Assembly (NCBI RefSeq): GCF_001748245.1
Contig: NZ_BDFO01000001.1
Span: 2,626,471-2,690,470, forward strand
Length of the DNA: 64,000 nt
Direction of reading: 5' to 3'
Origin: Oligoflexus tunisiensis
GTDB lineage: Bacteria; Bdellovibrionota_B; Oligoflexia; Oligoflexales; Oligoflexaceae
Positions 8,681-16,707 of this stretch are shown here, piece by piece. The position numbers were made by a program, and so were the translations under genes. The notes beneath the pieces are model-generated. The model did no database searches. It was not told where the DNA came from and saw nothing but the letters and a program-made list of their open reading frames with translations. Numbering within the stretch: position 1 is the stretch's first letter; the number at the start of each line of letters is the position of its first letter.

Positions 8681-11425
8681 TTGCGAAAGGCCTCCTCACT
8701 CTCGTGGATCCTCCTGTTCTCGCTCCTGGAATTCCTATTCAGGTCAGGCGAAGGGCAGGCTTCTGCCAATTTTGACGTCGGCACGCTGCCGTCCCGCGTG
8801 AATATCAATGACTATGGTCGGGTTCTCCTCGAAAATGACAATCGCTCCTTTGACGAGATGAATGCGCGTCTTGAAACGGAAGGGCTGAAAATTTCAGACC
8901 TTCTCTGGGGCGGTTACCGGGATGGTTTCTACTGGGTTCGCCTGCTCCTGGCGAATGAATCCGCCGAGGCGCAAACGGTGCATCTGATTACCGCCAATCG
9001 CTTGACATACTATTTCGAATACTTCATCCCGGACTCGGAGCAGAAAAGCCAGGTCCGAATCAAGCGCGTTCGCGCCTCCATCCCGACCCTGGAATTGACC
9101 CTGCCTCCTGGGCAAAAATTGCGTCTCATCATGAAACTGAAGTTCGGTTTGCAGGATACTGTGAGCTTCTACGTGGAGCCGCCGCCTCCCGCTGCCGATG
9201 ATACCAACGGCGCTCCCTTCAATATCCAGGAAATGGCTTTTGGCGTTATCATTGGTATGATTTTTTTGAACATCTGTCTCTCCCTTCTGACCCGCGAGAT
9301 CATTTTCTTTCTGCACGCCGTGGCCACGGGGATGGTCTTCTGGGCTGTCTTTCTCTTGAGTGGCCTGACTTATCACTATTTCAATGTGGATGAATGGAAT
9401 CGCTTTCTGCCGGTCGCAGGCTGCTTCGGGGTGGCCGCGAACAATGCCTTTGGTCAGGTCTATCTTGAGACGCGGCACAATCATCCGCGCATTCATCTGT
9501 ATTTCAACATAGGCCTGGTCATAGGCATCATAGGGGGCGTACTCCTTGCTCTGGGCGCCTCCAAGACTATCATTTACTTTACCGACGTCAACCTCTTAGC
9601 GATCGTCATCATCGGCCTCGCCACCGCCTATCTCTTCCCGCCCAGTCGGCACCGGGTCATGCGCTTCTATATCATAGGCTGGATGGGTCTGGCTGGGTGT
9701 GTTCTGATCTGGCTGGCTTCAGAATATGGGATTCTCAAACGCTCGACTTTTACGGAAAATGCCATGACGCTTGGTCTGGCCTTTGAGCTGATTATCGTTT
9801 CGCTGGGTCTCGCGGATCAGATCAACCACTATAAAAATACGCTTTCCAACTACAATCGGAATCTGGAGCAGACCATCGAGGAAAAGACGCGGGATATTCG
9901 CTCCATCATGGAATACATCCCCATGGGCGTCTTCATGATCAAGAGCGACAACCGCATTCACAAGGATCATTCTCAGCTTCTGGAGGATATTCTTCCGGTG
10001 CAGGAGCTGGAAACAAATCCCGCCACTGAAATTCTGTTCGGACGTTTCGAAGGCAGTTCGGATGACAAGAGCCAGGCCATGAGCACGATCATGGCTTCCC
10101 TCGGGGAAAATATCATCAACTTTGAAGTGAATGCCCACATGCTACCCCGTGAACTGCGCGATCGTGAGAATCGAATCTGGGATCTGACCTGGAATCCCAT
10201 CGAGGACAAGGAGGGCAGGGTGGAAAAAATCCTGGTGACCATGCGCGAGGTCACCGAGATGCGCACGCTCCTCGAACATAACCAGGCTCAGCAGGAAGAG
10301 CTTGAAATAATTGGAGAAATTATAGCGGTCCCTGCCCAACGCTTTGTGCGCTTCGTCCGTTCGACCCGGACCATGCTGGAGGATAACGCCTATCTTTTGT
10401 CCCACGCCACTGACATACAGCGGGATGAGGTCATCAAGCTGCTCTTCATCAATGCGCATACCATCAAAGGCGCGGCCCGCAGTCTCTACTTCCGGCGCAT
10501 GACGCGGATGCTCCATGACATGGAGCAGAGTTATGCGGAACTGCAAAAGCACCCTGAACAGACTTGGGATCTGGAGCGTATGCAGCAGGAGATCACGGCC
10601 ATACTGCAGCTGCTGGATCAATATGAAACCATGGCCCGGCTGAAACTCGGACGGAACCTGGAACAAAGCCGCTCTGTGGAGCTTTCCATCGAACAGGCCG
10701 AGCAGGGTTACTTCGTCCTGAAGCGTGCGATCCAGGAACGCACACTCACCGACCAGAATATCCTGGGTCTGGATCAGATGCGCAGCTTCCTGCATCGGCA
10801 TGTTTTCCGCAGTGCCCGGGATGTGTTCACGGAGATTGGCGATTGCCTGCCTACGCTGGCCAGGGATCTCCATAAGGAACAGCCCACGCTTGAACTCCAG
10901 GTGGACGGATTTTTTGTGAAGGATCAGGCGGAAGAGGTCCTGCGCAACATCTTTCTGCACCTACTACGCAACAGCATGGATCATGGCATTGAAACAGCGG
11001 AGGAACGCCTGCAGGGTCAGAAGCCGCGCCACGGTCTGATCCGCATCGGGATGAAGCTGGAGGATCGGCAGATGCTGGTGACCTGCGAGGATGATGGCCG
11101 CGGCCTGAATCTGGCGGGTATACGCGAACTGGCTCTTGCAAGGAAACTGCTCAGTGTTGTGGAAAGTCGCGATCCCCTTCGGGTCGCTGAATTGATTTTT
11201 GACGCCGGCCTGTCGACCGCCCGGCATGTGACCGACATATCCGGTCGTGGCATCGGTATGAATGCCGTGCGACGCTTCGCTCATGAGCATGATGGTGAGG
11301 TCTCAATCCACCTGGGGAACGAATATCCCCAGGGCTCAGGGTACTATCAATTTCAGTTCCATATTGTTCTGCCCAGGCGCTTCTTTGAAGCGGATCCAAT
11401 TCCAACCCGGCAGAGCGTTGCCTAG
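8681..11425 (+). CDS. 7TMR-DISM sensor kinase with CheA-like Hpt and ATPase domains
   Basis: A 914-aa inner-membrane sensor. A signal sequence is followed by a periplasmic 7TMR-DISM extracellular domain (about 30-185), seven membrane segments (about 190-385), a coiled coil (NRNLEQTIEEKTRDIRSIME), a PAS-like stretch (400-540), an Hpt domain with phospho-acceptor H593 (NAHTIKGAARSL), and an ATPase domain. Its N box (HLLRNSMDHGIE, N764), G1 box (DDGRG, 804-808) and G2 box (SGRGIGMNAVR) resemble CheA rather than ordinary histidine kinases. No CheW-like or receiver domain is present. The start is a TTG with AAAGG eight bases upstream. The second, paralogous kinase follows 24 bases later. The signal and the response regulator are unknown. 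Confidence 0.88.
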   Translation: MRKASSLSWILLFSLLEFLFRSGEGQASANFDVGTLPSRVNINDYGRVLLENDNRSFDEMNARLETEGLKISDLLWGGYRDGFYWVRLLLANESAEAQTVHLITANRLTYYFEYFIPDSEQKSQVRIKRVRASIPTLELTLPPGQKLRLIMKLKFGLQDTVSFYVEPPPPAADDTNGAPFNIQEMAFGVIIGMIFLNICLSLLTREIIFFLHAVATGMVFWAVFLLSGLTYHYFNVDEWNRFLPVAGCFGVAANNAFGQVYLETRHNHPRIHLYFNIGLVIGIIGGVLLALGASKTIIYFTDVNLLAIVIIGLATAYLFPPSRHRVMRFYIIGWMGLAGCVLIWLASEYGILKRSTFTENAMTLGLAFELIIVSLGLADQINHYKNTLSNYNRNLEQTIEEKTRDIRSIMEYIPMGVFMIKSDNRIHKDHSQLLEDILPVQELETNPATEILFGRFEGSSDDKSQAMSTIMASLGENIINFEVNAHMLPRELRDRENRIWDLTWNPIEDKEGRVEKILVTMREVTEMRTLLEHNQAQQEELEIIGEIIAVPAQRFVRFVRSTRTMLEDNAYLLSHATDIQRDEVIKLLFINAHTIKGAARSLYFRRMTRMLHDMEQSYAELQKHPEQTWDLERMQQEITAILQLLDQYETMARLKLGRNLEQSRSVELSIEQAEQGYFVLKRAIQERTLTDQNILGLDQMRSFLHRHVFRSARDVFTEIGDCLPTLARDLHKEQPTLELQVDGFFVKDQAEEVLRNIFLHLLRNSMDHGIETAEERLQGQKPRHGLIRIGMKLEDRQMLVTCEDDGRGLNLAGIRELALARKLLSVVESRDPLRVAELIFDAGLSTARHVTDISGRGIGMNAVRRFAHEHDGEVSIHLGNEYPQGSGYYQFQFHIVLPRRFFEADPIPTRQSVA

Positions 11426-11449
11426 TTTCCGAGGGAGTGTATCGTTGTA

Positions 11450-14206
11450 ATGATGCGTGGTCTGATCCTGTTCGTCACCTGGTCCATCCTTGGGCTCTGG
11501 GGGTCTCACGCCCTGGGAGTTGAGGGCGGGCTTGTGCTGAGCGGACAGCTGGATTACATCGTGGACGCCGAGGGGCGCGAGACCCTGGACAGCATCCGGG
11601 CGTTACCCGAAGAAAAGTGGATTTCCGCGCGCGGGCAGACCGTGAACCTTGGCTTCAGCCCCAACGTGCATTGGTTCCGCTTGCAGCTGCCGGCCTGTGC
11701 GGCGGTGGAGCAGAAACGCATTTTTGAGGTAGCCTATCCGCTTTTGGATGACGTCCGAATCTGGGAAGTGGCCGCGCAGCAGGTGGTGCGTACCTACCAG
11801 CTCGGCGACACGGTGCCCTTCAAATCCCGGCCGATTGATCACCTGAGCTTTGCCGTGCCGGTGGGCTGTGCTGATCGCACGATGATGGTGCTACGGATTT
11901 ATTCCACAAGCGCCATGCAGGTGCCCATAGTCCTCTGGGAGCAGGAGACATTTCACAGGGAAGCTGCTCTGCTGATGATGCCGCAGTTTTTTTACTATGG
12001 CGCGATGCTGATGATGGTGCTTTATAACTTTTTCGTCTTCATTTCGGTCCGAAATCTGGCTTATCTCTATTATGTGTTCTTCACCCTTTCCTTCGTCGCT
12101 TTCCAGGCGGGTCTTACCGGCATGGGTTTCCGCTATGTCTGGTCGGATTTCCCGGCCCTCAATAACTACATGGTCGACAAGCCGTTGAACTGGGTGACCT
12201 TCTTTGCGGCCGCCTTCGCCATGGAGTACATGCGCACACGGAATCATTTCCCACGGCTCTATCGTTACGTAGGCCTGTTCCTGCTGTCGGTGGCCGCCTA
12301 TCATGTGGTCTCGTTCGCGCTGCCCTATCGCCTGGCCATCAAAATCACCATAGCCCTGATCATGATGGCCATCACGCTGGGGTTTGTGATCAATGTCAAC
12401 TCCATCCTGAAGCGTCAGCGGGAAGGATACTTCTATATCGTGGCCTGGAGCATGTTCCTGAATGCAGCTGCTGTCCTGGCCTTGAACAAGCTGGGGGTGA
12501 TTCCGCGCAATGTAGTGACCGAGAACAGCGTGCAATGGGCCATGCTGGTTGAAGCCCTGCTGCTTTCCTTTGCGCTCGCGGATCAGCTCAATATTCTGCG
12601 CAAGAACCTGGCGTCCAGCCATCAGGAGCTTCAGACCACGTTCGATTCCATCGAAACGATCGTGGCGGAAAAAACCGAGGACATACGCTCCATCCTCACC
12701 ACCGTGCAGCAGGGAATCATGACCGTCCGTGGTCACGACCTTCTGATCGAAGCGGACCATTCGCCTTATACGCTTCAGGCCCTTCGGACTCCTTCCTTAA
12801 CCGGAATCCCTTTGAAAAAAGCTTTTCTCGACAAGCTGGACCTTGGCGAGGACCAGCGCCAGAGCGTGCAGTCTGCGTTGCAAGTCTGTCTGATGGATGG
12901 CCTCATCGCCTTTGAATTGAACGCGAGCCAGTTTCCAAGCGAAGTCAGACTGAAAACAGAGGAAGGCTTGCGGGATCTGGTGGTGGATTGGACGCCCATC
13001 CTTCAGGCCCATGAGGCCATCGATCGCTTTCTGATCGTCTTCCGTGATGTCACGGACTGGAAGAAACTGGAATTGATTCAGGCGAGCCAGAACGAAATGT
13101 TAGGCAAGCTGCAACAGATGACGAAAGCCGATCCCCAGCTCCTGCGAAAGTTTCTGAGCCAATCCGAAAGGCTTTTGGATGTGCATCTGTCGATCAGCAT
13201 GCATGTGGATCCTCTGAACGTCCTCAAGAACATTTTCATCGATATTCATACGCTGAAAGGCGAGTCGCGTTCGCTGGGCCTTTTGGATTTGGCTGAGGCC
13301 TGCCATCGCCTGGAGGACGGCATGTCCCGCATGCGCTCGGGGCAGGAGCCCATGAGCCAGATGACGCTACAGACGCTACTCCTGGAAACCCAGGAGGTTT
13401 TGCATTCCTATCAACGCATCTATCATGAACGGCTGAAAGGCATCATGGGCGATCGGGATGTTTTTGTAAAACTGGACCAGCTCGACAACTGGCGAGAGCA
13501 GATTGGGAAACTGGCCGAAAAGTATGGCGCGGAAAGACAGGAGCTGCGGGGTCTGCTACATGATATTCACAGTATCCTTTATATGAACTTCGATCAGTTG
13601 CAAACCAAACTGCATCGCTGGTGTCGACGTATTGCCGTGGATCTGGGGCGACCGGAACCCAGGCTGGAAATTCATAGTGAAGTGGTTTACCTGGATGGAC
13701 GGGCCACGGAAAACCTCGATAAAATTTTCATTCATATCCTGCAGAATGCGCTGGCCCACGGCATTGAAGCCCCTGAGGTGCGACGCATGCATGGCAAGGC
13801 GCCGCAAGGTCTCATTGAAATCCGTCTCGTGCGGCAGGACCATAAGGTTCGAATGTCCATTCGGGATGATGGGCGGGGCTTTGATACGGCCCGTATCCAG
13901 CGCAAGGCGGCCCTGCTGGGGCTTGTGACGGACGAGAAGAAAATCTCAAAGGAACGCCTGAAGGAGCTGGTCCTCACCTCAGGTTTCAGCTCGCTGGAAT
14001 CCGCGCACTCCTATGCGGGGCGCGGTGTGGGTTTGGATGCCGTGCAGGGGCTGGTCCGGCAGCTGGGTGGCCGGCTTACGATCGAGCTTTACAATGAAAC
14101 CATCCCGGGATTTATTCCCTTCGAGTTTGTCATCGAGCTGCCCAGCGATTTGTTTCCCAACACGGAAGGAACTGCAAAAGAGGATCCTGCGACGCGCAGT
14201 GCCTAG
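11450..14206 (+). CDS. 7TMR-DISM sensor kinase with CheA-like Hpt and ATPase domains (paralogue)
   Basis: A 918-aa paralogue of the gene before it with the same domain order: signal sequence, periplasmic DISM domain (about 25-180; NVHWFRLQL is typical), seven membrane segments (about 185-380), coiled coil (TVVAEKTEDIRS-like, here IVAEKTEDIRS), PAS-like region, Hpt with H600 (DIHTLKGESRSL), then a CheA-like ATPase with N766 (HILQNALAHGIE), DDGRG at 806-810 and AGRGVGLDAVQ. By eye the two kinases share the framework but little outside motifs, so the duplication is old. They are very likely one transcript. The stop overlaps that of the convergent Big_2 lipoprotein gene (14203-14206). It may phosphorylate a distant receiver protein, or trans-phosphorylate with its neighbour. 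Confidence 0.88.
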   Translation: MMRGLILFVTWSILGLWGSHALGVEGGLVLSGQLDYIVDAEGRETLDSIRALPEEKWISARGQTVNLGFSPNVHWFRLQLPACAAVEQKRIFEVAYPLLDDVRIWEVAAQQVVRTYQLGDTVPFKSRPIDHLSFAVPVGCADRTMMVLRIYSTSAMQVPIVLWEQETFHREAALLMMPQFFYYGAMLMMVLYNFFVFISVRNLAYLYYVFFTLSFVAFQAGLTGMGFRYVWSDFPALNNYMVDKPLNWVTFFAAAFAMEYMRTRNHFPRLYRYVGLFLLSVAAYHVVSFALPYRLAIKITIALIMMAITLGFVINVNSILKRQREGYFYIVAWSMFLNAAAVLALNKLGVIPRNVVTENSVQWAMLVEALLLSFALADQLNILRKNLASSHQELQTTFDSIETIVAEKTEDIRSILTTVQQGIMTVRGHDLLIEADHSPYTLQALRTPSLTGIPLKKAFLDKLDLGEDQRQSVQSALQVCLMDGLIAFELNASQFPSEVRLKTEEGLRDLVVDWTPILQAHEAIDRFLIVFRDVTDWKKLELIQASQNEMLGKLQQMTKADPQLLRKFLSQSERLLDVHLSISMHVDPLNVLKNIFIDIHTLKGESRSLGLLDLAEACHRLEDGMSRMRSGQEPMSQMTLQTLLLETQEVLHSYQRIYHERLKGIMGDRDVFVKLDQLDNWREQIGKLAEKYGAERQELRGLLHDIHSILYMNFDQLQTKLHRWCRRIAVDLGRPEPRLEIHSEVVYLDGRATENLDKIFIHILQNALAHGIEAPEVRRMHGKAPQGLIEIRLVRQDHKVRMSIRDDGRGFDTARIQRKAALLGLVTDEKKISKERLKELVLTSGFSSLESAHSYAGRGVGLDAVQGLVRQLGGRLTIELYNETIPGFIPFEFVIELPSDLFPNTEGTAKEDPATRSA

Positions 14207-16707
14207 GTTTCCCGGCATGCACACACCCGCTCAAAATCGGGATCACTGTCGCTGGAGCTGGTCGGCGTTGCTGTTTCCCGCACGGACTGTTGAATATTCA
14301 AAGCCGGCACGGTCCAGATCGAACAACCGAGACCCAGGCCGTGGTTGAATTTGTCCGTTTCCAGCTTCCTGATGTAACCCAGATCATAAAGAGCGTTGCT
14401 GCATTCCATCGGGTCGCCGCCACTGCCATAGACCGAAAGTGTGGCGGGATGATACGTGCGCCCGGTGGCGCTGCAGGTCTGATCACAGCTCGCGCCCTTG
14501 GCGCTGAGGAAGACACAGTAATAGCCGGAAAGCGTGCCCGTGCCCGTGCACTTGCTCACAACTTTGATGCTGGCGGAGGGGGAAATGATAACCTTGCCCT
14601 GGGGTGTGGTGAGCACAGCCCGTGGTTTGATCAAACCCTCCAGACTTCCTGCTGTCACCAGACCGCTCGTGGCATGAATGGAACCGCAGCCTGTGGTCGC
14701 ACAATCGGTCAGGTAATACTGGAGCGTGTAACCCGGATAGGACGCTATATTTGTCATATTCTCGACGCTGCCGTCCGTGAAGGTGGCATTCACGGTGGCG
14801 GTGGTTGTCCCGGTGCCAACGATCAGCGCATTTTGCACCGGCACCACGGAAATGAACTCCACCTCCTTGGGCCGTATTTCCATTTCAAAGGTGCCGTTGA
14901 AACCACCGCCGATGGCGGAAATGGTGACCGTCGTCGGCGTGCTGATACTGCCCGAGGTCGTCAGAAGACCTTTGGTGCCGGAGGCGTTGGACATGGTCAC
15001 GAGGCTGGGATCGCTGCTGCTCCAGGTCACCTGGGTGGTATAGTCCGCTCCCGTTCCGCACGACATGATTTGTCCGGCGCTCATCTGAACGCTTTGCCCT
15101 ATGGCGAGCGACGACTGAGGCGCGGTGATGCCTACGCCGGTGACCACCGCGGTCTGAATATTGATCGTGGCCGAGGCTGTGATCAGCTGTTGCGTGGCGG
15201 TTTCAAAGTAACTGGCTGTGACCGTGGCCGTGCCGACCTGTTTCGTCAGAATCAGACCCGGCTGGCTGGGATCGGTGCTGGGGATGGCTGCTTCCGCCGG
15301 TTCCACCGACCAGGTGACGGCCGCGGTCATATCCTTGCTGCTGTTGTCCGAGAGCAGACCTTCGGCAGTGAATTGCGGGTTGTTGACACCACAGACGCCT
15401 TCGGGATTGTCCGTTTTAATGGTTAGTGAGGCGAGGGCGGCATCCGTGACCGTGATGTTGGCCTGCAGCGTGGTGCTGCCATATTTCGCGAGCGCCACGG
15501 CTGTTCCTTTTTGAACAGCGGAATAGAGGCCGCGAACCGGCGGTTCATCCATACCACCGGCTTTGGCCACGAGATCGTTGCTACTGGTCCAGCGCGCGTA
15601 CGCGGTGATGTCCTGCTCGGTGTTATCAGCCAGCACCCCATAGAGTTTAAAGTTCTGACTCATGCCAAGAGGAAAGGAAGCACTGGGCGGGGACAGCCGA
15701 AAGCTCGCGAAATTTACGCTCGAAATGTTGAAGGTTTCCTCGCCAAAAACATCCCCGTACTGAGCCCGCACCACAAGTTCGCCCGGATAAAGGGCATCCA
15801 GCATGCCCTGACTGTTCACCACACCGACCACAGGGTCATTCACACTCCAGTTGACGGAGCTCGTGATGTCAAAGCTATTGTTGTTTTGGAAGGTGGCAAT
15901 CGCCTGCACGGGAGCATAGGTTCCGAGCAGGAAGGTGTTGCTGTCCGCCGTGACCTGAATGCTGCGAATGGCGGGCATCTGAATCTGGGTGCGACTGACG
16001 ATGCTCATACCCTGATATTCCGCTTTCAGACCCACGGATCCGACCTTGTAGCCGGTAAAAATACCGGTGGTCCCGCTGTCCGCCGCCCCCTGCAGGTAGC
16101 TTGTGCTGTTCGACTGCCAGACGATGCCATCGCTGATGTCGGCCTGGGTGAGATTATCGTACTGCGCGGACAGGCGGAAACGCGTGGGCACACCCAGTGA
16201 GATGGCCTTCGGCACGATCTCAATGGACTGGATCTGCGGGGCTTTGATCTCGACTGAAAATTCGATGGAGAGCTTGTCATAGGCCGCAGTGACCTTTGTT
16301 GTTCCCGGTTTCAGGGCCTTGATATCAAAGCGGGCGGAATCCTCGTCGTCGATGATTTCCAAAAGACTCTCGTCCTCGATTTGGAAACTCACATCGCGGC
16401 TCAGGGTTCGTTCCTCACCGTTGCGCTGGGTGGCAATGACCCGCAGGGTGTCGTCGATCAGGCCTTCGGTTATTTCAAATTTTGCCGGGCGGACGGCAAG
16501 GGAGACATAGGCCTTGGGGTCCAAAGGGTCTGTCTGGTTCGAGCCACCGGACGAACCGGTCTGCGTTTGCTGCGCCTGCTCGGTGATCAATTTTTTGATC
16601 TGTTCCAGTTTCTCCTGATCGACTGCAGACGACTGCGTGACCTGTTTGGTTCCGCAGGCGCTGGACCAAAGACTTAAGAAAAGCAGGGTCAGCCATAGCT
16701 TATTCAC
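14203..16707 (-). CDS. Big_2-repeat lipoprotein with cysteine-rich C-terminal module
   Basis: An 834-aa surface lipoprotein. The start is a GTG at 16707 with AGGAGGG nine bases upstream; the signal peptide VNKLWLTLLFLSLWSSACG ends in a lipobox. The body holds about seven immunoglobulin-like Big_2 units, each with the pattern of a leading strand (SIEIVPKAISLGVPTRF), xVTWSSSDPSL and a closing xTVTASY strand. The final 115 residues form a separate cysteine-rich unit (SCDQTCSATGR, then GLGCSIW, then RVCAC) shared with the upstream gene. The start lies inside the end of that gene (8-base overlap). Big_2 proteins are usually adhesins or cell-surface spacers; no ligand can be named. Confidence 0.82.
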   Translation of the reverse strand: MNKLWLTLLFLSLWSSACGTKQVTQSSAVDQEKLEQIKKLITEQAQQTQTGSSGGSNQTDPLDPKAYVSLAVRPAKFEITEGLIDDTLRVIATQRNGEERTLSRDVSFQIEDESLLEIIDDEDSARFDIKALKPGTTKVTAAYDKLSIEFSVEIKAPQIQSIEIVPKAISLGVPTRFRLSAQYDNLTQADISDGIVWQSNSTSYLQGAADSGTTGIFTGYKVGSVGLKAEYQGMSIVSRTQIQMPAIRSIQVTADSNTFLLGTYAPVQAIATFQNNNSFDITSSVNWSVNDPVVGVVNSQGMLDALYPGELVVRAQYGDVFGEETFNISSVNFASFRLSPPSASFPLGMSQNFKLYGVLADNTEQDITAYARWTSSNDLVAKAGGMDEPPVRGLYSAVQKGTAVALAKYGSTTLQANITVTDAALASLTIKTDNPEGVCGVNNPQFTAEGLLSDNSSKDMTAAVTWSVEPAEAAIPSTDPSQPGLILTKQVGTATVTASYFETATQQLITASATINIQTAVVTGVGITAPQSSLAIGQSVQMSAGQIMSCGTGADYTTQVTWSSSDPSLVTMSNASGTKGLLTTSGSISTPTTVTISAIGGGFNGTFEMEIRPKEVEFISVVPVQNALIVGTGTTTATVNATFTDGSVENMTNIASYPGYTLQYYLTDCATTGCGSIHATSGLVTAGSLEGLIKPRAVLTTPQGKVIISPSASIKVVSKCTGTGTLSGYYCVFLSAKGASCDQTCSATGRTYHPATLSVYGSGGDPMECSNALYDLGYIRKLETDKFNHGLGLGCSIWTVPALNIQQSVRETATPTSSSDSDPDFERVCACRET

